The notes under the pieces are model-generated. The model had not been told where the DNA came from. It worked only from the letters and a program-made list of their open reading frames with translations, and did no database searches. Shown here one piece after another: positions 1 through 11,329 of a stretch of 64,000 nucleotides of DNA. Positions within the stretch are counted from its first letter, which is position 1. Every line of letters starts with the position of its first letter. Both the position numbers and the translations under genes were made by a program. Source of the stretch: Flammulina velutipes (Eukaryota; Basidiomycota; Agaricomycetes; Agaricales; Physalacriaceae); contig CM022376.1 of NCBI GenBank assembly GCA_011800155.1, positions 2,108,001 to 2,172,000 on the forward strand, read 5' to 3'.

Positions 1-1036
1 ATCGGCTTCCTCAAGATCTACGTTGACATCGATGTGAGCTACTACCAGCACACCTACGGGGGACCTATAATTCATCACCCACAACTACCTGGCGCCGTCT
101 TCATATCCATCCACTACATTCTCACCGATTCCGAAGCATTCGCTAACCGCATATGCGACCGCGATCAGAGGGACCTCATTCAGATCCTGTTTCGCGCTCT
201 GGTCCTGGACAAAAATGTGCGGACGAAACGTGAACACTGGATAGACGACGAAGGCGTAACCAAGAAGATCCTTGGAGTAATATTCCCCCGTCCTCACGTA
301 TTCTCTTTCCCGGTTATCACCCAAGTCCTGGAATACTTCTGCCTTACGAAATGCAATCTTGGCGTTGACGTCTATCGAGAACTCTTGCAAGACAAGTGGT
401 TCCCTACTCTCGACTATGAATACATGCTGGACGACCCCGATGATAATCTACACGCTTTCCCTCTTGACGAAAGAGGTTTCGCTCGCGCAGTTGATTACGC
501 TTTTCCATTCTTGGTTGTCGCATACGTTGATGGGCTCGAGATCCTGGAGGAGTTGACACCCTCTGTCTACGAGCAAACATTGGCATGCATCCGAATGCCC
601 GCTAACCTCTTGACATTGTGTAAAATTTTAATTTTGGGGGATATTGATTCCCGAAATCGGATGTGGAAGCTGGCGAAGCTTGTAGGACGAGAGTTGTGGG
701 AGACATGCATGACGGGCTTGCTCGAATTCTTGCGTACAGAAGCAGCTAAAGGGTTTTACCAAAAGCAATCAGGTTGGGGTACCGGCCGACGTCCACAACA
801 CGATCACGTCTTCCTTACATTCAGCACCTTTGAGGAGTTAGTTGACCTAGTCGATACGTTCTCGATGGCATGGCAGTGGGGAAGAGGAAATTTCCCACTC
901 GTGACTCCAATTTTCAGTGCCCCCAAGCAACTCACAGTAAGAGTTTTTCAATAAAGATCTAGTTCTATAACTGATAGTATTTCAGGATTTTACTGTTGTT
1001 GAGCATGAGAGACACATGAGCCATCGCATTCAGTAG
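1..1036 (+). CDS. DUF6535 family protein, 3' part (gene starts before the window)
   Basis: The first 936 bases are open in frame 1 and match, segment by segment, the C-terminal third of the intact DUF6535 gene at 54336-57411: GGPIIHH near residue 20, QVLEYFCLTK, LDVYRELL-like, EYMLDDPDDN, DERGF, LTLCKILILGDI, SRNRMWKLAKLVGRELW and the terminal FSAPKQLT. A GT-AG intron (937-985) at the same place as in the two other copies leads to a last exon, 986-1036, of 17 codons including the stop; without splicing the frame stops at 954. The DUF6535 domain itself and its membrane helices lie upstream, outside the window. Role unknown; the family is expanded in agaricomycetes. The reading frame is intact in the part seen. 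Confidence 0.82.
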
Positions 1037-1479
1037 CTGCGTTCATCTCTAAGTCACCATGAATCCATATGATGTTAATTCAGTACACATAAGAACTTCT
1101 TTCACCTTACTATAAGGTGGCGCACCAAACAGATATGTACAATAAGTTATAAAAGATTAAAAAGAGGAGCATAAAGTCATACAACATTCTCATACCCGCT
1201 ATAACGCAATAACTGCCACCTTGACGCGAGATTACGGGTTCGTCAATGACCACGTGATCGTGTACAGCTCACTGGTAATAATATGATTTATATTCCTGCC
1301 CTCGTTGAGTCGACGGTCATTCCCCATACACTTAAGCTCCCAGATCTCATCAGTTGCGAGAGTCGAATCAATTATTGTTCAGGAGCGTATTTGGGACGTA
1401 CATATATGGTATAGTACTGTATGTACAGATAGTCTACCACGATTCAGGCATCTGCGGACGAAGCCGAAGCGTAATGAAT
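1037..1479. other. gene-free stretch
   Basis: AT-rich sequence after the DUF6535 3' end. I see no coding frame, repeat or RNA gene that can be supported. Confidence 0.5.
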
Positions 1480-1946
1480 AGGTTTGCGTGCTTTCTTCTT
1501 GAATAAATAATTTGTTTCACCAAAGTCAGCGATATGATCGTTGGGGAGGTAGCACGTAATGTACTTCATGTCTTGAAGACCTCAGGATAATCCAGTAAGT
1601 TCCCAGCCATTGATATATCCAATATAAAAATGTACCCATTAACTCAAGAACCCTCTTCGACTGCTCGCATCCCCTGCTTGGCGAATACTGTGGAAGCCGC
1701 GCGTGGTCCCGACCTCGAGCCTCAAATTGCGCCTCGCTGCAAGAGCCGGCACGAGTTATGACGAGGAAAGCGGTGTTCTCCATGTCGGGAATGGCTTTTG
1801 GATACTGGATAGTCTCCATGGTGCCCCCAGGCCTCCCGGAATTTTATCATAATGTTTATGCAGCCCATCCTATCGTCGATCGAGCCTTCGCTCTTGGTGA
1901 ACCTCTCCGCCTCCTCGCGTAAGACAACGTAGCCTCCAAAAAGCAT
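1480..1946 (-). pseudogene. relic of a small unidentified gene (GGY / IPDMENT type), copy 1
   Basis: On the minus strand the frames give MLFGGYVVLREEAERFT, then IMIKFREAWG, then a shift into METIQYPKAIPDMENTAFLV, and further down DHIADFGETNYLFKKKARK. The same blocks occur at 30340-30610 (METIQYIPDMENTHTFLV, DDQLVDFGQSNRHFERHK) and at 46880-47400 (MLIGGYLITRLEAQRFT, DDQLVDFGKPNRHFKRHK). All three copies have frame breaks between blocks, so this is called a relic; unrecognised introns are an alternative. I do not recognise the family. The other two copies sit beside HAM1-like 3' ends. Confidence 0.5.
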
Positions 1947-2607
1947 TTGGGCAGCAGCAGCAGTGGTGGCGGTGGTGGGGAATCAAGCGAGCGTTGGTCG
2001 GAATGGAAGTTGCATTAAAAAGACATAAACAACGAGGCTGCGAGTATGAACGTAATCTTGAACGCCTGTCGGGAATGCGAACGGCAGCGGTGTTAACTTT
2101 GGATGATAGCGAAAATGCTTATGCATCTGTGGGGTTGGAAGAAGACTAGTGGAATTTGAGTGACCCAGTTGAGAATGAAAAGAATGTAAGCGTACTGTGG
2201 CGTCGCGTTATTTGAACGTCTGTAACGTCCTCGTAACTCCCTGGTCCAATAGCGCAGCCATGCGTTCAGATTTTAGCTTACAACACCCTCCTAGAAGTCA
2301 GACGACGAGCACAAGGAGGCGCTGGCACACATGATATTGTCTGACGAAGGAGGCCAAGAACCATGATTCATTAGCAGAAGGCGAGTGTCCTTTCGACGCA
2401 CCGCGGCGATGCAACGAGGAGATACCATGCGAGGGAAGCGTCAACGACTGGTGAAGGAAAGGACGCAGGCGTATGTTCCACGAGACGAAGAGCATATTGT
2501 ATGCCGTCTGTTTCTGGCTGGGAGCTGCGTCTTGGAAGATGATATGCAGTAGTTCAAAAGGCAGGCACCTGGGCGTCGAGAGCGTCGATTAGGATGGTGG
2601 AGATGGT
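1947..2607. other. gene-free stretch
   Basis: Short GTGG-rich run near 1965; otherwise nothing that I can identify. Confidence 0.4.
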
Positions 2608-2669
2608 GGTGGTAAGAGGAGAAGAATTAGTCGTTGATCGCGTCTATCGCGTCTTTCCCTCTTACCACC
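2608..2669. repeat. hairpin-forming inverted repeat, copy 1
   Basis: Perfect 12-base arms, GGTGGTAAGAGG at 2608-2619 and CCTCTTACCACC at 2658-2669, around a 38-base loop. Seven related structures occur in the window, most of them upstream of HAM1-like copies. No HAM1 coding relic is recognised next to this one. Confidence 0.75.
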
Positions 2670-4161
2670 ATCATCTCGATTTCAAGGAGCTCTTTCTTCG
2701 ACGACCTCTCCCTCAATATGCGCTCGAATCTCAACAGCCGTATCCTACTATGCTCTGCAAACGATGTTGCACTAGATAACCGCGACGACAAGTACACAGA
2801 GGAACTGGGGACTTCGTTATGGATCAGGAATCTTGTTCGCTGTGCGTTTACCTCACTTCTTGATAATCCAAGCTGACCGAAAGGCGATACAGATCGTTTC
2901 CTTGTCCAAGACGAAGCCACCGAGACGACGACTCTCTGTCTCTTAACGACTGCTGGTCGCAAAGCATCCCCAAGTTCATGTCAACGGCTCCTTAACGCGA
3001 CTCTGTCGACTTCTGATACAGCGCCTGCAAGAACACCCGCAAGACTGTTTTTGCCCAAATGCGCACGTATCATGATTTAACCCTCTTGCTCGTAGCCGGC
3101 GATGTCCAAGAGTACTACTCGATACATGCCGACGTAAATCACGGTGGGCATATTCTCTACTGGCAAGAATAGGATATACGGCTCATATTTTCCTATAGCC
3201 ATGCCACTCGCTCCTGCCGGCGCCTGTCAAATTGGCTTTACTCAAGGTCGAGGACGATTTGACCGGCTCGCGTAGATACAACACCGTTCTGTGCGGTTTC
3301 CTACTCGACCTCTGGCCTTTCAATCTAACCAACAGGTGTTGCAGGTCTTTCTACTGCGGGTGTACCAACAAGGACGACCGGCTCTTAGTACGACACTGCT
3401 TGCAACCATTACTCAGACTGGATTCGGCTTCCGAGTTGCAACCCGTCGTTATACAATAACATCTCCTACTCGACACGACAGAGCATGCTGAACAAAGACT
3501 ACAGGGCTCGCGACACCGGACACAGAGCACGAGACGGCCGTTTACTGACCACACTACGGGCAGCGACTGTTCATATGTGTGACCGAAAGCTTAACAGTCC
3601 ATTGCGAGGGGATTTCCGAGCGACGAGGGACGCAACAGACATATCTTCACGCATCGTGTAAGCTCTACGCCTTTATTTGCCTCGTCGGTTGCTTACATCG
3701 TTGTTCTAACTCGTAGTGACACCCTTTTTGTGTGCAGTTCGGCTGCCGGTGGAGGTAGTGTAAGGACAAGCCGCCGATCAATCACGTCTTCTTCGAAGTA
3801 TTAAATTTGCTCCCATATTTTTGCTTGATTTCCTTTGCTTCGCTTTGACCAATGATATCTGTTATTAGAAATCTTTCATTCAAGAAGGAAACACGTCTGT
3901 GAAGTAGCGAGAGAAACGGGCAGTCGCTTTCACGGATGTCCGGGCCGAATCTATCCGTACCGGCATCATTCGCCACGTTCAACTCTTCTCCGCTTCATAC
4001 CATTACTGGAAGACAATAACGTCCGGACACGCTTGCGTTGGGAACACTGGAGCTATAGGCGAGTTCAACACATCTTTCAAGCTCGAGCACTGACACGCTT
4101 CCGGTATAATATTTCGATACGAATGTACTAAATCTTATGCCAATCTCCCATTCCTTCGCGC
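2670..4161. other. gene-free stretch with one dispersed similarity
   Basis: No supported gene. The translation from 3291 (MRFPTRPLAF, then QQVLQVFLLR) resembles the minus-strand translation from 61561 (MRFLTRRLAT, then QKVLQVPFYH). Both lie within about 0.7 kb of a hairpin repeat, so both may be remnants of the same duplicated flank. Confidence 0.4.
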
Positions 4162-4753
4162 TTGATTACCTCTAATCCAAGATCAATGCTTTTTGTTGTC
4201 TCTACAACTGTTCGTCTCTACGGGATACTCGCACTGGAACAGCTCCTAATTGTTTCCATCATGCTAATTGTCCCCACCTGGAACTCACAGATCTGTGACG
4301 GCGCGGAAATAGTACCACGATTTCTTGCTGTCTTTTTTCATCCGCAACACGCTGTGCCAGTCTTGGACCCATCCCATGGCACACTGTCGTCCATTCTCGC
4401 TGTCCTCCATGGGTTTGCTCTCGTCCCCATCTGCTTGTTCGATCCAAAGTCAGAAGCCTGAGCCTGGCCCTCCGTCTGATATCGATACCACGCCAACTAT
4501 GCCTAGCTGCTATGAGAAGAAGTACGGGGAAGACGAAGTGTTCAAGGAGATGGCTCGCATTTGGAAAGTCTTCCTTGACGAGTGCGGGAAGTTTGACACA
4601 GATATGGTCGATGACTGGAGAGATAGGCTTGACGTACTGCTGATATTTGTGAGTATACAGCACTGCATTCTCGCCACGATACTGAGTCCTAGCTAGGCTG
4701 GACTCTTCTCCGTCGCTGTTACCACATTCGTTGCCCAAACGTGCCAACACCTT
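4162..4753 (+). pseudogene. DUF6535 gene, 5' relic
   Basis: Carries the start of the DUF6535 domain: YEKKYGEDEVFKEMARIWK, then FLDECGKFDTDMVDDWRD and LDVLLIF, closely matching the intact gene (YEQKYGEDEEFKEM, FLDECAKFDAEMVDDWRD, LDVLLVF). A GT-AG intron, about 4648-4694, sits at the same position. After it, the frame for the first membrane helix is degraded and similarity stops near 4753. The upstream block LALEQLLIVSIMLIVPTWN (about 4220-4290) matches LTLEQLLIVCLMLIVPTWN found in the same relative place upstream of the intact gene. Without the long C-terminal part it cannot encode a full protein. Confidence 0.75.
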
Positions 4754-5740
4754 TAAGTTGACTTCACCAGAAGTTAATGCTCATCTCATGTACAACATTG
4801 ACCGAGCCAGAGTGGTTGATTCTGTGTGAACTGATTTCTTCTCATTGGCTCGTCAAAACACAGCCATGCATCCCATTTTGTTATATTACATGTACGCCAC
4901 ATACATGTTTATTTTAATCAATTGCCATCGACGGCTGTTTGAGGAGCCTGAGGCCTGAGTTCTGGTAGTGCTCACCATCTATCTATTTCTTTCTTTTCTC
5001 TCCTCTCTTATTTTATTCTATTTGATTCCTCTTCCAGCACAGGCATTGCCTGAAAGTAAAATCCATATATAAGTACCAAAAACAATTGCTCTCAATCTCA
5101 ATACAAGACTATACGGACGCTAATGTCAAGTTTCTTGCTCAAGTATTGGAGAAGATCCTCTGAGTAACCCTAGCTAATGGTCTGGCCATGGCACATCACT
5201 GGTCCATCGTGGCGCATCGGTCACATACTCTTCAGCGACCCGAGAGGACCCGAGGTAGGTATTTGGAGCGCTCTGAACGTCCCGACTTATAAGTACGGTC
5301 CAATGCTCCGGCAAGATAGAGGCTTGGATGACGATCGCGCGTTGAGTCCAAAATGATATGACCCTGGAACTGATGTTAAATGGTTCGAGCTTCAAGAACG
5401 GAGTGAAGCCTCTATATATTTGAATATAAATACACAGCACCCTGTTGACATGACTTGCCTGTTTGGCCAACAGAGTTCGGCAGGTGTCATTTTACAGCAT
5501 CCAAAACCATTAAAAGCCAATAAAGGAACTACATAGGTAGACATGTTCGAAAGAGTATAAGCTTTTTAGACTCAGCCATCATCCATCGTGAGTTGGGCGC
5601 CTACTTGGACATTGAATCTGCCACTAAAATAAGTGCCGATATCAACATGAGTGCTGTATACATACCTCGTGCGAGATTGACATGGACAGCTCTCTCCAGG
5701 TATGGAGCTTTGCGTGACCACAATCCGTGACCATAGACTC
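4754..5740. other. gene-free stretch
   Basis: Pyrimidine-rich patch near 4980-5030. The minus-strand open frame at 5174-5470 has no recognisable motif and I do not call it a gene. Confidence 0.4.
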
Positions 5741-5748
5741 CATATAAG
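5741..5748 (+). promoter_or_regulatory. TATA-like box of WLDDEA gene A
   Basis: CATATAAG about 46 bases before the ATG at 5794. Equivalent boxes lie 37-57 bases before the start of genes B, C, E, F, H and J. Confidence 0.5.
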
Positions 5749-5793
5749 CCCAGTCTTCTATGGTTTTCTTCTCAGAACATATTTCCAGATCCC

Positions 5794-6378
5794 ATGGCAT
5801 TTTTCCTCCTCACCAAGCGCGAAATCATCTCTCAGATCTTCAGCATTGTCCTGGGACTTGCCAGTAGTGCAGCTCCTGCGTATACCGTCATCATCACTTC
5901 TACTGTTGCCATACTCTACCTCCTAATCATCGTCACGCTCCCGAGCGTACATCCTAGAGCTCTCTTGACCGAGACACAGGACCAGATCATGGACACGCGC
6001 ATCTGGCTCGACGATGAGGCAACTACACGTCGTTCCAGTCGTATGCATACCATCACTGCGCAGGGTCTTGACAATCTGGAAAGGTGTGTCCACACACTAT
6101 GGTCTCTCGTTATCATTCGTTCACTAACACCGGACCAATGTATGATCAGCATCGAACGGCGCGTAAAGGCCCTTCTTTATCAACACGAAAAGAATTTTAC
6201 AATGCGTAAAGCCGTCCGTTACGCTCTCGCCCTTCCGATGCTCGTAATCAACGCGCGAAAGTGCCAGTCAGATATCATGACACTGAGGTCCGACCTTGAA
6301 GATGAGGTCTTACTACCGTCCACTCCCAGTCTCATCCTCTCTAACATATGTCAGGTTCACCAACTCGGCGACTATTGA
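5794..6378 (+). CDS. WLDDEA-family small membrane protein, copy A
   Basis: Three exons: 5794-6083, 6150-6306, 6355-6378, giving 156 residues. Residues about 11-27 and 31-50 are two hydrophobic segments. They are followed by PSVHP, the invariant WLDDEA (71-76) with a basic TTRRSSRM stretch, and a soluble helical region containing LLYQHEKNFTMR and INARKCQSDI. The last exon encodes only VHQLGDY. Splice sites were chosen by agreement among ten paralogues. Both introns here (66 and 48 bases) are multiples of three and lack stops, so the unspliced frame is also open (194 residues). The gene converges on HAM1-like relic P1. I do not recognise the family; a membrane protein is inferred from the two helices. 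Confidence 0.85.
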   Translation: MAFFLLTKREIISQIFSIVLGLASSAAPAYTVIITSTVAILYLLIIVTLPSVHPRALLTETQDQIMDTRIWLDDEATTRRSSRMHTITAQGLDNLERCVHTLWSLVIIRSLTPDQCMISIERRVKALLYQHEKNFTMRKAVRYALALPMLVINARKCQSDIMTLRSDLEDEVLLPSTPSLILSNICQVHQLGDY

Positions 6379-6699
6379 GTCGTGCATGGAGTGAATGCAC
6401 TCATATCTCATACCATTTGTTTTCATGTCACCTCAGATGACAGGTGTATTAGTACTATCACTGCGCTGTCCCGTCTGTTGTTCGAACATACACTATTTTC
6501 TACAGTTTTCTAGATGTTACAATGCTTTGTTTCGTTTTACGCTTTGGAATATCTACGCGGGTTATATGAATAATGTTGGGTTGATGGTCATTGTGTCAGT
6601 CTTAGTTATTAGTGTTCGTGAGAGAGCACATCAGCATAAGCCTTTGTGATACATCAACCAAAATATCAGGATATCAATGCCAAATTCCTCCCACCGCTC
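6379..6699. other. 3' flank of WLDDEA gene A
   Basis: Contains a motif shared with the 3' flanks of gene C, gene J and relic K (TTCTAGATGTTACAATGCTT, then GTTTTACGCTTTGGAATATC), showing that the 3' flank was duplicated along with the gene. Confidence 0.5.
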
Positions 6700-8985
6700 T
6701 CCTTCCTCAAAGCATCTAACTCTCCCCGGACGTCCAACTCACTCCGCGCCACATTCGACCCCACCTCACCATCCTCCCATCCCCTCCTTCGTCCGAATAT
6801 ACACATTAGTCAATTCCCCCATGCTCAGCTCTGTCTGGAGGCCACTGCGTCCCAACTCACATTGTCAAAGCCTGATCGCTCCCCTTCCTCCGCGAAGCGA
6901 ACACTTTTCAGTGTCACTGAGGATTCTACCGTCGTCTCCGTATCGCCCTGCTCCGAGCCCCCAAATAAACGTCTCCCCGTCATCCTTGCGCAGTATCGAG
7001 AGACACTGGCATAGTTCGCCCATCCAAGGCAAAATTGACAGAAGACTCTTCCTCACCACACGCGAGCTATGGTAACAGTGACCCCTCTTTTGCGAATTAA
7101 GTTCATCAGCAGAACAATTTGCGAGAACGAGGTGAACGAGGCACAGGCAATAACTTGAGAGTCATGAAGCACAACGTCTGAAGAGTTGGAGGGCCAAAGT
7201 CAACATGAAGTTCGTTCCAGCGTCGGGCGTTGATGGAGCGGGGCATGAACCAGCTCGTCGTGGACGTATCTAGCGCAGGAACACTTTCTTCTTCCTCCAT
7301 ATCGAGAGACACTCGCATAAGCCGGCCATCCAACGCGACTTCCACAGCGGTATGTGTATACTCTACACGGGGAATAGGAATGATAACTGTCCTTCTGCTG
7401 GACAAGTTCATCTGAGAGACCGTTGACGATAACGAGACAAAAACGGTCCAAACGGCTGAGGATTTGGAACAGATGAAAAGCCCGTTGACCGAACGGACTC
7501 GGAATACGCCAAGAGGTGGGAGAGAAGAGTAATGAAGGACGTCCATAAACACGAAGTGGTCTTGTAATCCCGTAAAGCTGCGGAGAAACTGTGAAGCTGC
7601 GCATTCACAACTCGTAGGCTATTGTTGACGACTTTGGCATGGTCCAACAACTGTAGGGTATCGTCCTTGCCAGCATCGGACACGATATAGTCAGACTGCG
7701 ATCCAGGAAATCGTGGATTTCGCCTGATAACACCCATGGAGGTACCTTCATTGTCGGCGGAGGCAAAGAATGAATCGACGAGAAGTATTGCATATTTCCG
7801 GAAGCGAGCCGTTCAAGCAAGCGAGATTGACACGAAAGGGCCTGATTGTAAAGGGGACGCGGACTGGAAGGCCGAATGACGGAGCTCTCCAACGGTATAC
7901 GCGCACTTCTCGAATAGATGTATGATATTCTTGATAGCCGACGCGTGTTCGGGACGCTGTCGCGCATCCACTAGCATCTATCGAAAGTTGAGAAAAAGAT
8001 CGCAGAGGACAGAAAGTACATACCGCCAGCAAAGCCTCAGCAAAATGTATCGATCCCTCATCTCTTGTGCTAGCCGCGGAATACGTTGGTTGGATCTCTA
8101 CATCGTCGATAACGTCCTTAACAGCGCTTTGGACTTCTTGTGAAACGTTCTGGATGTACCGACGTCTCCCATCGCTTTCGATCCCAACTCTCCAGCGGAT
8201 GCCTCGACAGCCTAGGCGACGTGAGTGACGGTGTCGGCGACATCCTGTAGTTTTCCAGCGGTTTCACTCACATCGTTGGCGACTTCGCTAACAGCGGTTT
8301 GGGCTATTCCAGCGAGTGTAGAGAGCAGCGCTCGGAATGCAGTCACGGAGGTTACGAGGAGGTGTCCGATAGATTTTGTCGACGTTGCAAGGGTGTATAT
8401 GCCCTGCTCAATGCCTTCAACAGTCTCCTCTAGAATGGACGTGGCGGTTTCGGTTGGGCGCTTGATTCGCCCAAGACGATGAAGGAGTTCCTGTATTCCA
8501 TCGTCGTCTATAACGCATTAGTAGCGCGCACAATACGAGTAAAGAGCATTCACCATTCTTTTCCAAGCGACAAACTAAGAGCTACATCTCCGACGATTCT
8601 GCGCCATGGAGGACTGGATTTCGTGTATCATTGCTCCCTGAGAATGTCCTACTTGAGCACGGCGCGGTTTACTTGATCCTGCGACGGATATTTGCCGGCT
8701 TTGGTGGCAGTAAAAACGTCGACTGCTGTCTGTGACACTGCACGGATATGCGCTGGATCGGTGACCTGCGATAAGAGAGGTGTTCTCTCTGAACGCTTGT
8801 TGTTGTTATGTTTGCGTCTTCGACCACAGCACGATGAACAGAGACCCATTGAAATAGCGTGGGTTTGTCTACTGGAAATGCAAGTTAGAGGCAACCAGAA
8901 ACTTGGAAAAGGTCTGCTCATTGTCATTCCAGACGCTGATAACGTCGTCGTCGTCATCGTCGACAGTGTCAGTGGACGCTGAGAG
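6700..8985 (-). pseudogene. HAM1-like gene, relic P1
   Basis: The minus strand matches the intact HAM1-like gene from its leader (8980-8860) through MGLCSSCCGRRRKHNN (ATG at 8849), SQTAVDV, the helical middle and the PIPRVEYTHTAVEVALDGR block near 7320-7375. The C-terminal TVESTVT region survives around 6900-6960. Breaks: AAGTCG has become AAGTAG, an in-frame stop after VNRAVLK near 8650, next to a 9-base deletion. About 0.5 kb encoding the conserved YARYKGF to VKRQVETML part is missing near 7010-7150. It faces WLDDEA gene A tail to tail. Confidence 0.85.
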
Positions 8986-9401
8986 CAAAGTGCGACAGTG
9001 GGCATGATGACGACAAAAGACAAGCGGCGAAATGCCATCAGCGCGCACATTGCCGATTCATGTGGCGTAATCGCATACGGGAAGTTCAAAATAATGACCA
9101 CGATACGAGACAATACTCAAATCTGCTCTCGGTGAATTCTCGCCTCGCTATTGATATTGATTCCTGAGTCGTATACCAAAGTGTTCCTCCCTGACCCACT
9201 TCATTCAGCGACATATAACTCTACAGCCTAAATCACCGGCCGGGCTGTGTCTTGGAGCTTCCTTCATCAGTTCTCAATCTCAATCTTCCTGTCATTCGTC
9301 TCGGAGCATTTCAATTCGACGGAACGGTAGTATACAAACCATCATGCAATATCCCTCCGGCGTTCCTGATGGGCCGTGTAATTTCCTTCCTTCCTTCCGT
9401 C

Positions 9402-9901
9402 TAGTGTTGCCGTGAGCGTGAGTTGGCTCAGTGTGAGCCGCGGCTCAGCTCAGCTCATTGCCTTTTAAGGGCAGCTCATTGATGGCTCGCTGATGGGGCG
9501 GTCGTGGCGTCGTAAATAAGTCAGCATATATCTCTAAGGTTGTTGAAGAGTGACACTTGGAAGTTGCTCTCAATCATAAGTATAAGCTATACAGTACTAT
9601 TTTGGCTCGATTCAGAGTGTTATTCCTCCCTCAATCTAAGCCAGAATTGTCAAGTCTTCCGGCACTGCTATTCGTCTTAAATACAAGTGTAAAAATGACC
9701 GGGATGCAGTGTCATATGTTTAACTAAGTATATCCTAGGATTTTACTGACATATAACGTTGGGAAGCTGTCCTGACATCGAGAACGAACTGTGAGGAGAG
9801 TGTGAGCCATCAATGAGCCATGCCATCATGAGCTGAGTTATCACGAGCCATCATGTCGATCAAAGCTCAGGCTCAGCTGAGGTCAGCTCACGGCAACACT
9901 A
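9402..9901. mobile_element. non-autonomous hAT-like inverted-repeat element (500 bp)
   Basis: Ends in perfect 16-base inverted repeats, TAGTGTTGCCGTGAGC at 9402-9417 and its complement at 9886-9901. Subterminal regions are full of GGCTCAGCTCA-type repeats in both orientations. No coding frame. The TAGTGTTGCC terminus is hAT-like (established hAT consensus TAGNG), but I find no 8-base target duplication, so the class is inferred. Confidence 0.7.
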
Positions 9902-9929
9902 ATACTACGTGAGTCCCATCTCCCACGCC

Positions 9930-10279
9930 ACAGCAGGTTTCAGTGCATTGTGCACAATGGCAGCCGTGTACTAGTAGCGTCTATAAAATCGCTTCAGGAA
10001 CGGTGATTAAAACGCCCGAAATGACGGTCTGGGCACATTCCACGAACATAAAACATACCTTGAGCGTACCGTTATTGCAGAATTGTGGCGTCAGAAAGCC
10101 GTATTTATTCAGCGTCGTTCAAATATCAACTTTTATAAGCTTTTCTCAAGTAAAATTCAGATAGAACGATAGTGAATGACTCTGTAAGCGGGCTGAAGAT
10201 CAGTTTAGCCTCCGTTCCTGGACCGATTTCCTAGACGCTACACGGTTGCCATTGTGCACAATTCACTGAAATCTGCTGT
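9930..10279. mobile_element. MITE-like element with long imperfect inverted repeats (350 bp)
   Basis: About 70 bases at 9930-10003 (ACAGCAGGTTTCAGTG, ATTGTGCACAATGGCA, TAGCGTCTA, CAGGAACGG) recur in reverse complement at about 10208-10279 with roughly 85% identity by eye. The core contains no gene. No target duplication is obvious. It lies just beyond the hAT-like element. Confidence 0.65.
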
Positions 10280-10583
10280 ATTCAACCCATCCAATATCCG
10301 CCTCTGTCGCGCAACCCGCGGAAAGATCGACGCCGATCGACACCGCCTCTGATCATTGCTCTAGGAACGGAATACCGACACTCATGTGAAATTCAAGGGA
10401 AGCAAATCACAAGTCCCTTTGAGAACATGCCGGCGTATTCGTACTGAATCCGCATGTGACAGGTTCATCTTAGATCTAACTGAAAAGTTTATACCCATGG
10501 TCGAAGATACTGCGTTCTATCCCATTGACATAGCTGTCAAGTTCAGGTAGTGATGCTCCCATTTTTTTTACCGATGGATTCAT
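10280..10583. other. gene-free stretch, promoter side of gene B
   Basis: Contains a poly-T run at 10561-10569; no gene seen. Confidence 0.4.
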
Positions 10584-10590
10584 CTATAAG
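10584..10590 (+). promoter_or_regulatory. TATA-like box of WLDDEA gene B
   Basis: CTATAAG, 48 bases before the ATG at 10638, matching the spacing in gene A. Confidence 0.45.
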
Positions 10591-10637
10591 ATTTGCGGTG
10601 TTCTGTGTCTCTCTCTTCAACGCCCCAGCCAGATCGC

Positions 10638-11226
10638 ATGGCGTTTTTCATCCCAACCAAGCGCGATATAATTACCCAGGTCTTCAGCTTCGTTCTGGGA
10701 CTCGCCAGTAGTGCATCTCCTACCTATACCGCCATCATCACTTCTACTATTGGCATGCTCTACCTCCTGGTCATCATCGCACTCCCCAGTGTATCCCCCA
10801 GAGCTCTCTTGACCCAGACGCGGGACCAAATCACGGAAACGCGCATCTGGCTCGACGATGAGGCAACTACGCGTCGTTCCAGCCGTATGCATACCATCAC
10901 TGCGCAAGGTCTTGACAATCTGGAAAGGTGTGTCCACAAGCTTTCTCCTTATCATTCAGTTACTAACATTGGACCGATGGATGATCAGCATCGAGAAACG
11001 CGTCAAGACCCTTCTATACCAACACGAAAAGAATTTTACAATGCGTAACGCCTTTCGCTACGCCCTCGCCCTTCCGAAGCTCGTGATCAACGCGCGAAGG
11101 TGTCAGTTGGATGCCATCACACTGAGGTCCGACCTTGAAGACGTGGTGTGTTATGTCTTACCGCCCGCTCCGAGCCTTCTCCTCATTAACAGCCTATGTC
11201 AGGTTCACCAACTCGGCGACTCCTGA
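10638..11226 (+). CDS. WLDDEA-family small membrane protein, copy B
   Basis: Exons 10638-10927, 10989-11145 and 11203-11226 give 156 residues. Closest in the window to copy A: MAFFIPTKRDIITQVFSF start, two hydrophobic segments, WLDDEATTRRSSRM, LLYQHEKNFTMRNAFRYA, and the final exon VHQLGDS. Intron 1 has no in-frame alternative here, which supports the splice model for the family. The start is chosen at the conserved MA-F-F position; an upstream in-frame codon exists but has no counterpart. It is followed, tail to tail, by HAM1-like relic P2. Confidence 0.87.
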
Positions 11227-11329
11227 GACCCATAGAGAATCCTCATCTCCCACCATCTGTAATCACTGTACTTCACTCATATGTATATCACCGCACATCC
11301 GTCTTCGCCGAACATCTCCATCCACTCAC

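Noticed and set aside
85..390. Minus-strand open frame under the first DUF6535 part
   Set aside because: Antisense shadow of a coding exon.
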